From Ancylobacter rudongensis (GTDB lineage Bacteria > Pseudomonadota > Alphaproteobacteria > Rhizobiales > Xanthobacteraceae): 64,000 nt of DNA. Every line of letters begins with the position of its first letter. Position 1 is the first letter of the stretch. The stretch covers positions 372,001-436,000 of the forward strand of contig NZ_FMTP01000004.1 of the NCBI RefSeq assembly GCF_900100155.1. Direction: 5' to 3'. A program made the position numbers and the translations under genes. Below are positions 44,611 through 53,434 of this stretch, piece by piece. The notes under the pieces are model-generated. The model did not search any database. It was given only the letters and a program-made list of their open reading frames with translations, and was not told the DNA's origin.

Positions 44611-45996
44611 ATGTCTGATCGCTGGACGCCGGATAGCTGGAGGGCCTTGCCCGTTCAGCAGGTGCCGGATTATCCGGACGCCGCAGCTCTGGCTGCGGTG
44701 GAGCGTCAGCTGGCCTCGTTTCCGCCGCTGGTTTTCGCCGGTGAAGCGCGCCGCCTGAAGCGCGAGCTGGCCAAGGTGGCGAAGGGCGAGGCCTTCCTGC
44801 TGCAGGGCGGCGACTGCGCCGAGAGCTTCGCCGAGCATTCGGCCGACAACATCCGCGATTTCTTCCGCGTCTTCCTGCAGATGGCGGTGGTGCTGACCTA
44901 TGCCGGCGCCTCGCCGGTGGTGAAGGTCGGGCGCATTGCCGGCCAGTTCGCCAAGCCGCGCTCGGCGCCGATGGAGACCGTCGACGGGGTGGAGCTGCCC
45001 TCCTATCGCGGCGACATCGTCAACGACATCGAGTTCACGCCCGAAGCGCGCATTCCCGATCCGCGCCGCCAGATCGAGGCCTACCGCCAGTCGGCGGCCA
45101 CGCTGAACCTGCTGCGGGCCTTCGCCAATGGCGGCTATGCCAGCCTCGGCAACGCGCATCAGTGGATGCTCGGCTTCATCAAGGACAGCCCGCAGTCCGG
45201 CCGCTACCAGGCGCTGGCCGACCGCATCACCGAGGCGCTCGACTTCATGCGCGCCATCGGCCTCGACGCGGAAAGCCACCCGGAGATGCGCTCGACCGAG
45301 TTCTTCACCTCGCATGAGGCGCTGCTGCTCGGCTATGAGCAGGCGCTGACGCGGGTGGATTCGACCACGGGCGACTGGTACGCCACCTCCGGCCACATGA
45401 TCTGGATCGGCGATCGCACCCGCCAGGCCGACCACGCGCATATGGAATATTGCCGTGGGGTGAAGAACCCGCTCGGCCTGAAGTGCGGCCCGTCGCTGAA
45501 GCCGGATGACCTGATCCGCCTGATCGACACGCTGAACCCCCAGAACGAGGCCGGCCGCCTCACCCTGATCGCCCGCTTCGGCGCCGACAAGGTGGGCGAC
45601 CACCTGCCCGCACTGGTCCGCGCGGTGAAGCGCGAGGGCCGCACCGTGGTGTGGTCGTGCGACCCGATGCACGGCAACACCATCAAGGCGGCGTCCGGCT
45701 ACAAGACCCGGCCTTTCGACCAGATCCTCAAGGAGGTGAAGGACTTCTTCGCCGTCCACGCGGCCGAGGGCACCTTCGCCGGCGGCGTGCATCTGGAGAT
45801 GACCGGCAAGAACGTCACTGAATGCACCGGCGGCGCCCGTGCCATCACCGATGCCGACCTCAAGGACCGCTACCACACCTATTGCGACCCGCGCCTCAAC
45901 GCCGAGCAGGCCATCGAGATGGCCTTCCTCGTCGCCGAACTGCTGAAGCAGGAGCGCTCGGGCCGGGTGCGCCCGGTGATCGAAGCCGCCGAGTGA
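44611..45996 (+). CDS. aroG: 3-deoxy-7-phosphoheptulonate synthase, class II
   Basis: A 461-residue class II DAHP synthase, the plant-like type, condensing PEP with erythrose-4-phosphate at the head of aromatic amino acid synthesis. Key blocks are [88 protein letters not shown] and [11 protein letters not shown]. Metal ligands (Cys, His, Glu, Asp) are within these blocks. The start at 44611 has GGAGG five bases upstream. It ends before a strong terminator. Confidence 0.95.
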   Translation: MSDRWTPDSWRALPVQQVPDYPDAAALAAVERQLASFPPLVFAGEARRLKRELAKVAKGEAFLLQGGDCAESFAEHSADNIRDFFRVFLQMAVVLTYAGASPVVKVGRIAGQFAKPRSAPMETVDGVELPSYRGDIVNDIEFTPEARIPDPRRQIEAYRQSAATLNLLRAFANGGYASLGNAHQWMLGFIKDSPQSGRYQALADRITEALDFMRAIGLDAESHPEMRSTEFFTSHEALLLGYEQALTRVDSTTGDWYATSGHMIWIGDRTRQADHAHMEYCRGVKNPLGLKCGPSLKPDDLIRLIDTLNPQNEAGRLTLIARFGADKVGDHLPALVRAVKREGRTVVWSCDPMHGNTIKAASGYKTRPFDQILKEVKDFFAVHAAEGTFAGGVHLEMTGKNVTECTGGARAITDADLKDRYHTYCDPRLNAEQAIEMAFLVAELLKQERSGRVRPVIEAAE

Positions 45997-46046
45997 GGCC
46001 GGTTGCCGGCGCGGCCCTGAGGGGTCGGGCCGCGCTGGACGGAATG

Positions 46047-46078
46047 AGACACCGCGGCTCCCAGGGTCGCGGTGTTTT
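46047..46078 (+). terminator. Intrinsic terminator after aroG
   Basis: ACACCGCG at 46049-46056 and CGCGGTGT at 46068-46075 form an 8-base stem, extendable by two pairs, followed by TTTT. It is the best U-tailed terminator seen in the window and separates aroG from the hydrolase-like gene. Confidence 0.75.
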
Positions 46079-46122
46079 CATGTGGGTGGTTCCACCTCGG
46101 GTGTTTTCATAAGGGGGACGGC

Positions 46123-46908
46123 GTGCCGCAGCTTGAGACCGGACGTCATGTCCTGCTTGAGACGGAGAATGTGCGCGTGGTCCGGACCGAGGGCACCCGC
46201 ACCGATGTGGTCTTCGTCACCTTCGAGCCGCATGTGCTCAACAAGGATCCGCAGCGGCAGGCCTTCGCCGAGAAATTCCTGCGCGACAACGGCTTTCCCG
46301 CCTACCATTTCTTCGCCAACGACAATTTCTGGTTCCAGTACCCCGAAATGGAGGAGGTGCTGGCCAAGGTGCGGGCCGACATCGCCCCCGGGGTGGAGGT
46401 GGTCGCCTATGCCGTCAGCATGGGGGCCTATGCCGCCATCCGCTTCGCCGGCCGGCTCGGCGTGGCGCGCATCCTCGCCTTCTCGCCGCAATACAGCATC
46501 GACCCGAAGGTGGTGCCGTGGGACCGGCGGTGGGACGGGCTGTTCGACCGCCCGCGCCAGATCCTGTGGGAGCACCTGATGGTGCCGCGTGGCGTGCCGG
46601 TCTACCTGTTCTACGACCCGCACAACCGCGACCGCCGGCATGTGCGGGTCTATGCCCGCGAGGCCGATGTGGTGCGGGTGCGCGTGCCCTATGCCGGCCA
46701 TGGCTCGATCACCGTGCTGATGCAGACGGGGCTGCTGGGACAGGCGGTGCTGGACGTGGGCGAGAACCGCTTCGACGCCGCCGGCTTCCAGCGGCAACTG
46801 GCCACCCGCCTCGACGGCTCGGCGCTCTACCGCGACAAGCGCGCCCGCAAGCGCAGTCGCCTGTTCCGCCGGATCATTGCCGATATCGTCGACCGCTTCG
46901 GGATCTGA
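46123..46908 (+). CDS. Serine alpha/beta-hydrolase-like protein, paralogue 1
   Basis: A protein of 261 residues from GTG at 46123, which follows AAGGGGGA; an earlier ATG lies inside the aroG terminator and is rejected. It has a nucleophile-elbow-like AYAVSMGAYAA with Ser99, an acid candidate Asp165 in YLFYDPHNRDRRHVR, and a base candidate His193 in AGHGSI. The order Ser-Asp-His matches the alpha/beta-hydrolase fold. The conserved FANDNFWFQYPEMEEVLAKV block is not one I recognise. A basic tail (RDKRARKRSRLFRR) ends it. No signal peptide is seen. The family name is unknown; relatives may be linked to surface polysaccharide loci. Confidence 0.7.
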   Translation: MPQLETGRHVLLETENVRVVRTEGTRTDVVFVTFEPHVLNKDPQRQAFAEKFLRDNGFPAYHFFANDNFWFQYPEMEEVLAKVRADIAPGVEVVAYAVSMGAYAAIRFAGRLGVARILAFSPQYSIDPKVVPWDRRWDGLFDRPRQILWEHLMVPRGVPVYLFYDPHNRDRRHVRVYAREADVVRVRVPYAGHGSITVLMQTGLLGQAVLDVGENRFDAAGFQRQLATRLDGSALYRDKRARKRSRLFRRIIADIVDRFGI

Positions 46909-46950
46909 CGCCCGCCTGACGCGGCATCCGGGGGTATCCGGGCGATGGGC

Positions 46951-46995
46951 CGCATTTGAGCCGCACGCATTTCAGCCGCCCGCATTTCAGCAGCA
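46951..46995. repeat. Three tandem copies of a 15-bp unit
   Basis: CGCATTTGAGCCGCA, CGCATTTCAGCCGCC and CGCATTTCAGCAGCA follow one another between the two hydrolase-like genes. The unit differs in sequence from the 15-bp triplets near 19.1, 51.7 and 56.7 kb but has the same length and copy number. Confidence 0.85.
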
Positions 46996-47097
46996 CTTGC
47001 GCAATCTTCGGAAATTGTGATTGTCCGGTGACGACCGCTCTGGCTAGTTTGCCCTTCGCAGGGAAGGTCGCCCACCGGCGGCCAGCGGGGCAGTGTC

Positions 47098-47916
47098 GTG
47101 CGTCAGGTCATCTTTGAGAGCGAGAACCTAACGGTCGTCAAGGTTCCGGGCGAGTGCGACGACACGGTTTTCGTGACCTTCGAATCGATGCGGGCGGACT
47201 GGCCGGTGGGCCGGAAGGGCTTCGGCGAGGACTTTTTCGCCAAGCGCGGGCGCACCGCCTATCATTTCATGCCCTCGGGAAATTGCTGGTATCAATACCC
47301 GGAAATGCCCGAGGCGCTGGCCCGCGTGCGCGCCGATATCGCTGAGGGCGCGCGCGTCATCACCTATGGCATGAGCATGGGCGGCTATGCCGCCTACCGT
47401 TTTTCCGCGCCGCTCGGCGCCGACCTGGTGATCGCCTTCTCGCCGCAATACAGCATCGACCGCTGGCGCGTGTGGTGGGAGCGGCGCTGGGGCTCGCAGA
47501 GCCGCTCGGTGCTGTGGGACCGCCAGATGCCGAGCGAGGGCGCGGTCAAGTACATCTTCTACGATCCGCTGAACCTGGACCGCCGCCATATCCGCGCGCT
47601 GCGGCGGGAGGCGCCGCTCGAGCTGGTGCGGATCTATTTCAGCGGCCACGCCTCCATCGCCTATGTCCAGGAATGCGGCCTGCTCGACAGCGCCGTGCTC
47701 GACATCGCCGAGGGCCGCTTTGACGCGGCGCGGTTCGAGCGGCGCATCTGGCAGCGCCGGCTGGTTTCGGCCACCTATGCCAAGATTCGGCAGCGCAAGC
47801 GCACCGGCCTGTTTCGCCGCCTGCGCTACCGGGTCATCGAGCACCTGCTCGAACGCCGGCTCGGTACGGGCGGCGCGCCCGACGCGGCGGGGCTGACGCC
47901 CGACCGCGCCGTCTGA
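47098..47916 (+). CDS. Serine alpha/beta-hydrolase-like protein, paralogue 2
   Basis: A 272-residue paralogue of the preceding gene, starting with GTG. The shared framework includes TVFVTFES, CWYQYPEMPEALARVRADIA, VITYGMSMGGYAAYRFSAPL with Ser93 in a full GxSxG, IAFSPQYSID, YIFYDPLNLDRRHIRALRRE with Asp156, and SGHASIAYVQECGLLDSAVL with His184. Both end in a basic QRKRTGLFRRL-like stretch. The all-conserved triad suggests real hydrolase or transferase activity on a cytosolic substrate. Function is not assigned. Confidence 0.7.
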   Translation: MRQVIFESENLTVVKVPGECDDTVFVTFESMRADWPVGRKGFGEDFFAKRGRTAYHFMPSGNCWYQYPEMPEALARVRADIAEGARVITYGMSMGGYAAYRFSAPLGADLVIAFSPQYSIDRWRVWWERRWGSQSRSVLWDRQMPSEGAVKYIFYDPLNLDRRHIRALRREAPLELVRIYFSGHASIAYVQECGLLDSAVLDIAEGRFDAARFERRIWQRRLVSATYAKIRQRKRTGLFRRLRYRVIEHLLERRLGTGGAPDAAGLTPDRAV

Positions 47917-47921
47917 CCGCG

Positions 47922-47950
47922 ACGCGCCCGGGCGCCCCCCCGGGGCGCGT
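47922..47950. terminator. Hairpin between convergent hydrolase and dehydrogenase genes
   Basis: ACGCGCCC and GGGCGCGT form a perfect 8-base stem around a C/G-rich 13-base loop, filling the gap between the two stop codons. No U-run is present. Confidence 0.45.
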
Positions 47951-47962
47951 GGTCCTGGCGCG

Positions 47963-48976
47963 TCAGTCCCAGCCTTCCAGCACGATCTTGCCGATGGTGG
48001 CGCCGCTCTCGAGCGCGGCGTGGGCGCGCCTGAGGTTGGCGGCGCTGATGGTGCCGAGGGGAGTGCCCGCCGTGGGGAGCAGCGTGCCCGCGTCGACGAG
48101 GCGCGAGACCTCCTCCAGGATCTCATGCTGGCGGATCATGTCGGGGGTCTGGAACAGCGATCGGGTGAACATCAGTTCCCAGTGCAGCGACAGGCTTTTG
48201 CCCTTCAGCGGCAGGGCGTCGAGGCTGGCCGGGTCGTCGATGATGGCGATGCGGCCCTGCGGCTTCGCGGCCTTGACGATTTCGGCCCAGTGCCGGTCGG
48301 TGTGGGTGAGCGCATAGGTGTAGTCGACCAGCCCGAGCCCGGCGGCGTCCAGCTCGGCGGCGAGCGGGCGGGAATGGTCGATGACGGCATGGGCGCCCAG
48401 GCGCTCCACCCAGGCGCGGCTCTCCGGCCGGGAGGCGGTGCCGATGACGGTGAGGCCGGTCAACTGGCGGGCCAGCTGCACCACCATGGAGCCGACACCG
48501 CCGGCCGCGCCGACCACCAGCAGGCTGGCGCCGTCGCCGCCCTCCCTCGGCACCCCGAGCCGGTCGAACAGGCCTTCCCAGGCGGTGAGCGAGGTGAGCG
48601 GCAGGGCGGCGGCCTGCGCAAAGCCGAGCGAGGCCGGCTTGTGGCCGACGAGGCGCTCGTCGACGAGGTGCAGCTCGGCATTGGTGCCGGGGCGGTTGAG
48701 ATCGCCGGCATAGAATACCGCGTCGCCCGGCTGGAACAGCGAGGCCTCGGCGCCCACCGCCTCGACCACGCCGGCGGCGTCCCAGCCGAGGATGACAGGC
48801 GCGCCCTCGGCTCCCGCGCGGCGCATCCGCACCTTGGTATCGACCGGATTGACCGAGACGGCCTTCACCCGCACCAGCAGGTCGCGCGGGCCGGGCGTCG
48901 GCGCGGCGGTCTCGAAATCGAACAGTGCCCGCTCCTCGCCGATGGGAAGCGACGTGATATAGCCGATGGCCTTCAT
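47963..48976 (-). CDS. Zinc-type alcohol dehydrogenase/quinone oxidoreductase family protein
   Basis: A 337-residue MDR protein. The start MKAIGYITSLPIGEERALFD and SVNPVDTKVRMRRAG match NADPH:quinone reductase-like proteins; the nucleotide motif is LLVVGAAGGVGSMVVQLARQ. Structural-zinc Cys residues are absent, so it belongs to the zinc-free group. The start at 48976 is set by conservation; an extended frame upstream is charged shadow sequence. It is divergent from the HxlR regulator and is its likely target. Confidence 0.87.
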   Translation of the reverse strand: MKAIGYITSLPIGEERALFDFETAAPTPGPRDLLVRVKAVSVNPVDTKVRMRRAGAEGAPVILGWDAAGVVEAVGAEASLFQPGDAVFYAGDLNRPGTNAELHLVDERLVGHKPASLGFAQAAALPLTSLTAWEGLFDRLGVPREGGDGASLLVVGAAGGVGSMVVQLARQLTGLTVIGTASRPESRAWVERLGAHAVIDHSRPLAAELDAAGLGLVDYTYALTHTDRHWAEIVKAAKPQGRIAIIDDPASLDALPLKGKSLSLHWELMFTRSLFQTPDMIRQHEILEEVSRLVDAGTLLPTAGTPLGTISAANLRRAHAALESGATIGKIVLEGWD

Positions 48977-49163
48977 GACAAATCTCCCGCGCCGCGCCCG
49001 AGGGCGCGCGCCGTGGTGGTGTTGATGTTTCTCTCCCAGATGTCGCGATGCGTGCGCCGAGCGCAAGAACGCACGAGATTGTCGGCTGCTATCGAAAATG
49101 TAACGCCCTTTCCCCCGCGCCCCGGACACCCTAGATTCCGCGCGCCCGAAGCGGAGACAGGCG

Positions 49164-49514
49164 ATGGCGAGGCGGCATCAGGATTATGCGTGCGGCGAGG
49201 GCTGCCCGGTCGAGGCGGCGCTGGAGATCATCGGCGCCAAATGGAAGGGCGGCATCGTCTATCACCTGCTCGCCGGCGAAACACGATTCAGCGAGCTGGG
49301 CCGGCGCATGCCGAACGTGACTGCCCGCATTCTCGCCAAGGCGCTGCGCGAGCTGGAGGCGGATGGGGTGATCGCCCGCACCGTCTACCCCACCATTCCC
49401 CCTCAGGTCGGCTACCGGCTGACCGAGGAGGGCGAGCGCCTGCGCCCCGCCATCCTCGAACTGCACCGCTGGGGAAGCCGGCCGCGCGGGGTGTTCGACA
49501 TCGCGGCGGAGTGA
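49164..49514 (+). CDS. HxlR family transcriptional regulator
   Basis: A 116-residue winged-helix regulator. Cys10 and Cys14 in YACGEGCPVEAALEIIGAKW are the usual N-terminal cysteines that can sense quinones, aldehydes or disulfide stress. The DNA-binding part is FSELGRRMPNVTARILAKAL RELEADGVI, and EVGYRLTEEG-type ending is seen as QVGYRLTEEGERLRPAI. A 6-base inverted pair CGTGCG/CGCACG at 49051-49075 in the shared promoter is a candidate operator. Divergence from the quinone-type dehydrogenase supports a redox or electrophile response. Confidence 0.9.
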   Translation: MARRHQDYACGEGCPVEAALEIIGAKWKGGIVYHLLAGETRFSELGRRMPNVTARILAKALRELEADGVIARTVYPTIPPQVGYRLTEEGERLRPAILELHRWGSRPRGVFDIAAE

Positions 49515-49626
49515 CTTTGCGCGGCGGGGCTCTGGCCTTCGCCGGCCGGCCTCATTAGAACGCCGGGAGCGCTGCGCCTCGGCGAAGCGCGCTGCACGAT
49601 CTTCCGCATCGGTCCGCCGGAGTGTC

Positions 49627-51627
49627 ATGACCCGTCCCGAGTCGTCCCTGCCGGAGCAGGCATCGCCGGCAACCGAATGCCCGGCCACGGAGCACCCGGC
49701 CACGAACGGCCCGGGCAAGCGCGCGCGCTATTACCTGCCTCGGCAGCGCAGCCGGCTGCGCCGCTGGATCACGGCGCAGAGCCAGAAGACCGGGCGCCGT
49801 CTCGGCCGGCTGCTGTTCGACAGCGAGGGGCGCCCGCGCGTGTTCCTGCGCTCGCTGCTGTTCGATGCCTATCAGCGCCCGCGCCCCGGGCTGGAGGGCG
49901 TGATCTTCAAGGAGCCCGGCCGCCCCCGGCGCCCCTTCGCCAACTGGCTGACGGGTTCGGACGCGACGCTGCCGCCGCTGGTCGCCGACCTGCCGTTTCC
50001 GTCGCCATCGGCGGGGCGCCGCTCGGTGTTCGTGGTGATCGAGAACAGCGCCGCTCCGGCCGCGCCGCTGCTGCGCCTGCTCGCCCGCGACCACGCAGTG
50101 GTGGTGCTGGTGCTCGATGGCGAGCGGGGGGACGACGCGGCGCTGGTCGCTGACGGGGTTGCGGTTGTGCCGGTCGAGGTCGCCCGCGCCCGCGCGCCGC
50201 GCGCGGTGCTGCTCGACGCGCTGGCCTTCCGCGCCCACGCCGACCGGCCGCTCTTCGCCGTCACGGTGGGGCTGGCCACGATCGACGCCGCCGACGCGCT
50301 GGAGCAGCGCAACATTCCCGTCGTCGCCGTCATCGGCGAGGGCGATGCCGACCCGGCGCGGCGCGAGACGCTCGGCCCGGCGCTGGAACTGGCGCTGGAG
50401 CGGGCCAGCGCCCTGGTCTTTCCCACGCCGGCGGCGCGCGAGGCGGCGCTGGCGGCCAATCCGCGCTTTGCCGCCCGCCGCCGGCTGGTGGCGGTGGAGG
50501 CGCCGCTGGCGGCGGGCGCGGCGGGTGTGCGCGCCATCGGCCGCGAGATCGGCGAGGAACTGGACGGCGAGCTTGCCCTCGTGCTGGCCACCGAGCCGGA
50601 ACGGCTGGAAATACTCGACATCCCGCGCGAGAACGACCCGCCCGGCGACTTCACCGTGGCGCAGAAGCTGGAGCGGCTGATCGCCGACTGGCGGCGCAAG
50701 GCGCTGCTGAAGCGCCACCCCAACCGGCCGCCGTTGCGCCGGCCCTATTCCGGTTTTCACCCGCTGATCTATGCCGAGCACCATCCGGTGGCCTGCTTCG
50801 ACCAGCGGCGCTACCCGCTGTCGCACTGGATCGAGCGGGGGCGCCCGCCGGGGCCGTGGGCGATGCCGGTGTTCGGGCCGCTGCCGGGGCCGCGCGCGAG
50901 CCGGCTGACGAGCGCGCTGCACGGGCACTTCTTCTATCCCGACCTGCTGCCGGAACTCCTTGACCGCCTGATGGTCAATGCCTCGCGCCCGGACCTCTTC
51001 CTGACAACGGACACGCCAGCCAAGGCGGACGAGCTGCGGGCGGTGACGGCGGGCTATGCCAGCGCGGTGCAGATCGACGTCGTGCCCAATCTCGGCCGTG
51101 ACATCGGCCCGTTCCTGACCGGGCTGCACGAGGCGCTGACCGGGGGGCGCTATGAGGTGTTTTTCCATGTCCACGGCAAGAAGACCAAGGGGCGGCGCCG
51201 CGCCATCGGCGATCCCTGGCGCCAGTTTCTGTGGGAGAACCTGATCGGCGGCGCGCATCCCATGCTCGACACCGTGCTTGCCCGTCTGGAGGCCAGCCCG
51301 GAGGTCGGCCTAATCCATCCGGAGGACTCGCACCTGGTCAACTGGGCGCGCAATGTCCGCATCGTCCAGGAACTGCGCGAGGACCTGAAGCTGACCGAGC
51401 CGCTCGGCGGCTATGTCGATTTTCCCGTCGGCAATATGTTCGCCATCCGTCCGGCGGCGATGCGGTCCTATCTGGCGCTCGGACTGGCGTGGGAGGATTA
51501 CCCGGCCGAGCCGATACCGGACGACGGAACGCTCATGCACGGGCTGGAGCGGCTGCTGCCGATGGCCGTACGGCAGGCCGGCTTCAGCACGGTCGCCGTG
51601 CGGGTGCCCGGCACCGACTGGGACTGA
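49627..51627 (+). CDS. Rhamnan synthesis protein F (RgpF) domain protein
   Basis: A 666-residue protein. The last 250 residues hold the RgpF domain: HGHFFYPDLLPELLDRLMVN, DVVPNLGRDIGPFLTGLHEA, YEVFFHVHGKKTKGRRRAIG, LGGYVDFPVGNMFAIRPAAM. This domain occurs in enzymes building rhamnose-rich or O-antigen polysaccharides. The N-terminal part (RPRVFLRSLLFDAYQRPRPG and FHPLIYAEHH) resembles glycan-assembly proteins, and the middle 300 residues look like a degenerate glycosyltransferase-like region. It stands alone, without an evident polysaccharide cluster. Confidence 0.8.
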   Translation: MTRPESSLPEQASPATECPATEHPATNGPGKRARYYLPRQRSRLRRWITAQSQKTGRRLGRLLFDSEGRPRVFLRSLLFDAYQRPRPGLEGVIFKEPGRPRRPFANWLTGSDATLPPLVADLPFPSPSAGRRSVFVVIENSAAPAAPLLRLLARDHAVVVLVLDGERGDDAALVADGVAVVPVEVARARAPRAVLLDALAFRAHADRPLFAVTVGLATIDAADALEQRNIPVVAVIGEGDADPARRETLGPALELALERASALVFPTPAAREAALAANPRFAARRRLVAVEAPLAAGAAGVRAIGREIGEELDGELALVLATEPERLEILDIPRENDPPGDFTVAQKLERLIADWRRKALLKRHPNRPPLRRPYSGFHPLIYAEHHPVACFDQRRYPLSHWIERGRPPGPWAMPVFGPLPGPRASRLTSALHGHFFYPDLLPELLDRLMVNASRPDLFLTTDTPAKADELRAVTAGYASAVQIDVVPNLGRDIGPFLTGLHEALTGGRYEVFFHVHGKKTKGRRRAIGDPWRQFLWENLIGGAHPMLDTVLARLEASPEVGLIHPEDSHLVNWARNVRIVQELREDLKLTEPLGGYVDFPVGNMFAIRPAAMRSYLALGLAWEDYPAEPIPDDGTLMHGLERLLPMAVRQAGFSTVAVRVPGTDWD

Positions 51628-51686
51628 ATGCGGACCGGCCCGGCCACGATTGCCGGTGCCGGCGGGGAAAAGGCAACGTCGCGTCC

Positions 51687-51731
51687 ATGTCCACCACGCC
51701 CATGTCCACCACGCCCATATCGAGTACGCCC
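51687..51731. repeat. Three tandem copies of a 15-bp unit inside the nadE-like start
   Basis: ATGTCCACCACGCCC occurs twice at 51687-51716 and is followed by the variant ATATCGAGTACGCCC. They encode MSTTP MSTTP ISSTP at the start of the NadE-like protein, so either ATG could be the start codon. Confidence 0.85.
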
Positions 51732-53072
51732 GCCGACCAGCTCCTGATCGCCTTCGCCCAGCTCAACCCGGTGGCGGGCGACATTGCCGGCAATGTCCGG
51801 CGTGTGCGCGAGGCGCGGGCGCTGGCGGGCGGGCAGGGGGCGGAGCTTGTCGTCTTCACCGAGCTCTTTCTCACCGGCTATCCCTCCGAAGAGCTGGTGC
51901 TGACACCAGCTTTTCAGGGGGCGTGCCGGCGGGCGGTGGAAGACCTGGCCGCCGAGACCGCCGATGGCGGCCCGGCGCTGCTTCTCGGCGCGCCCTGGGT
52001 CGAGGGCGGCGCCCTCTACAATGCCGCGCTGCTGCTCGATGGCGGCGCGGTGGCGGGCGTGCGGTTCAAGGTCGAGCTGCCCAGTCATGGCGTGTTCGCC
52101 CCCGGCCCGATGCCGGGCCCGATGGCCTTTCGCGGCGTGCGGCTTGGCGTGCCGGTGTGCGAGGATATCGCGTCGCCTGACGTGATCGAGTGCCTGATGG
52201 AGACCGGGGCGGAAATCCTGCTGGTCCCCAACGGCTCGCCCTATCGCCGCGACGTCCATGACGAGCGGCTGAACCTTGCCGTGGCGCGGGTGGTCGAGAG
52301 CGGGCTGCCGCTCGCCTATGTCAACGCGGTCGGCGGGCAGGGCGAGCGGGTGTTCGACGGCGGCTCGTTCGTGCTCAACGCCGACCGCTCGCTGGCGGTG
52401 CAACTGCCCAACTTCCAGGAGCGTGTGCGCCTGACCCGCTGGGAGCGCTGGGCCGTTGGCTGGCGCTGCGAGGAGGGCGCCCGCGCGCCGCTGCTGGCCG
52501 GCGACGAGGCGGATTATGCCGCCTGCGTGCTCCGCCTGCGCGACGATGTCGAGACGAACGGCTTTCCCGGCGTGGTGCTCGGCCTGTCCGGCGGCCTCGA
52601 TTCGGCGCTGGCGGCGGTGCTGGCGGTGGATGCGCTGGGCCCGGCGCGGGTGCACCTGGTGGCGCTGCCCACGGACGAGCGCGCGCCGGAGGGGTGTGCC
52701 GAGGCGGCGACCCTCGCCGGGGCGCTGGGCGTGCGGTGCGATTGCGTCTCTATCGACCCGGCGGTGCAGGCGATGGAGACGCTGCTGTCGCCGCTCGCCG
52801 GCCCTGCCGATTCTGCCGAGGACACGCTGGCGTCGGACATGCGCGGCGCGCTGCTGACGGCGCTGTCCGTTCGGCTCGGCGCGCGGCTGGTGACGCCCGG
52901 CGACGCTCTGGCGAACCTCGACGCCGCGCAGCGGCGCGCTCTTGCCGCGCTGCGCAACCGCTGGAAGCCGGCCGGGGCGCTCGGCCCCGACGGCGCGGTG
53001 ATCCCCGCGCGCTTGCTCGCGGAGGGGGATGCCCCCGAGCGGGCCGGGGCGGACGGCCTGCCGACCGCCTGA
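51687..53072 (+). CDS. NadE-like protein: nitrilase domain plus truncated NAD synthetase domain
   Basis: Glutamine-dependent NAD synthetases are near 540-580 residues; this protein has 461. The N-terminal glutaminase domain looks complete: VVFTELFLTGYPSEELVL with the Glu, FKVELPSHGVF with the Lys, and VPVCEDIASPDVIE with the nucleophilic Cys. The P-loop GLSGGLDSALAAVLAVDALG is kept. After GARLVTPGD the family motif TTGNKSE and the GYxTxYGD block with the following helix are missing, and the sequence resumes at LAALRNRWKPAGALGPDGAV. Synthesis of NAD by this protein is doubtful; it may be a decaying paralogue or a free nitrilase-type amidase. Confidence 0.75.
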   Translation: MSTTPMSTTPISSTPADQLLIAFAQLNPVAGDIAGNVRRVREARALAGGQGAELVVFTELFLTGYPSEELVLTPAFQGACRRAVEDLAAETADGGPALLLGAPWVEGGALYNAALLLDGGAVAGVRFKVELPSHGVFAPGPMPGPMAFRGVRLGVPVCEDIASPDVIECLMETGAEILLVPNGSPYRRDVHDERLNLAVARVVESGLPLAYVNAVGGQGERVFDGGSFVLNADRSLAVQLPNFQERVRLTRWERWAVGWRCEEGARAPLLAGDEADYAACVLRLRDDVETNGFPGVVLGLSGGLDSALAAVLAVDALGPARVHLVALPTDERAPEGCAEAATLAGALGVRCDCVSIDPAVQAMETLLSPLAGPADSAEDTLASDMRGALLTALSVRLGARLVTPGDALANLDAAQRRALAALRNRWKPAGALGPDGAVIPARLLAEGDAPERAGADGLPTA

Positions 53073-53108
53073 TCGTGAGGCGATCTCGGCGGGGAGGACC
53101 GCTCCCGC

Positions 53109-53364
53109 TCATCCCGCCAGATGACGGGGCAGCGCGGTCCAGAGTGGCGCCCCCCGCGAAGGCGACCACGCTGACAATCAGCGTCGAGGAGGCGAGGTCG
53201 ACATAGGTCTGTTCGCCCCCGGCGATGACGATGCCGGAGAACCCCGGCGGCAGCGCGGCGAGCAGAACCACCTCTTCGAGATGGGTGGGGCGGGCCCCCG
53301 TCAACAGCGCCGGAATGACGTTCACCACCAGCGCGACGATGACGACGCCGAGCGGGGCCGTGCC
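53109..53364 (-). pseudogene. Remnant of a membrane transporter, possibly AEC family C-terminus
   Basis: On the minus strand an 85-codon stretch encodes GTAPLGVVIVALVVNVIPAL and EEVVLLAALPPGFSGIVIAG, then SSTLIVSVVAFAG, like the last two helices of AEC auxin/malonate carriers. A run of six C at 53150-53155 (G on the coding strand) is a likely frameshift site: one base fewer gives APLWTALPRHLAG and a stop. No start or N-terminal part is present; the gltX start lies just beyond. It is short, and the family call is tentative. Confidence 0.4.
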
Positions 53365-53434
53365 GCCTAGAGCTGTGGGCGCATGTGTGGCGCCGGCGCT
53401 TGCTCCGATGGGGCGTCCTCGGCGATAAGACGGC

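Noticed and set aside
46072-46122. Upstream start for the first hydrolase-like protein
   Set aside because: This start would lie inside the aroG terminator and adds a non-conserved Cys/His-rich stretch; GTG at 46123 has a better Shine-Dalgarno.
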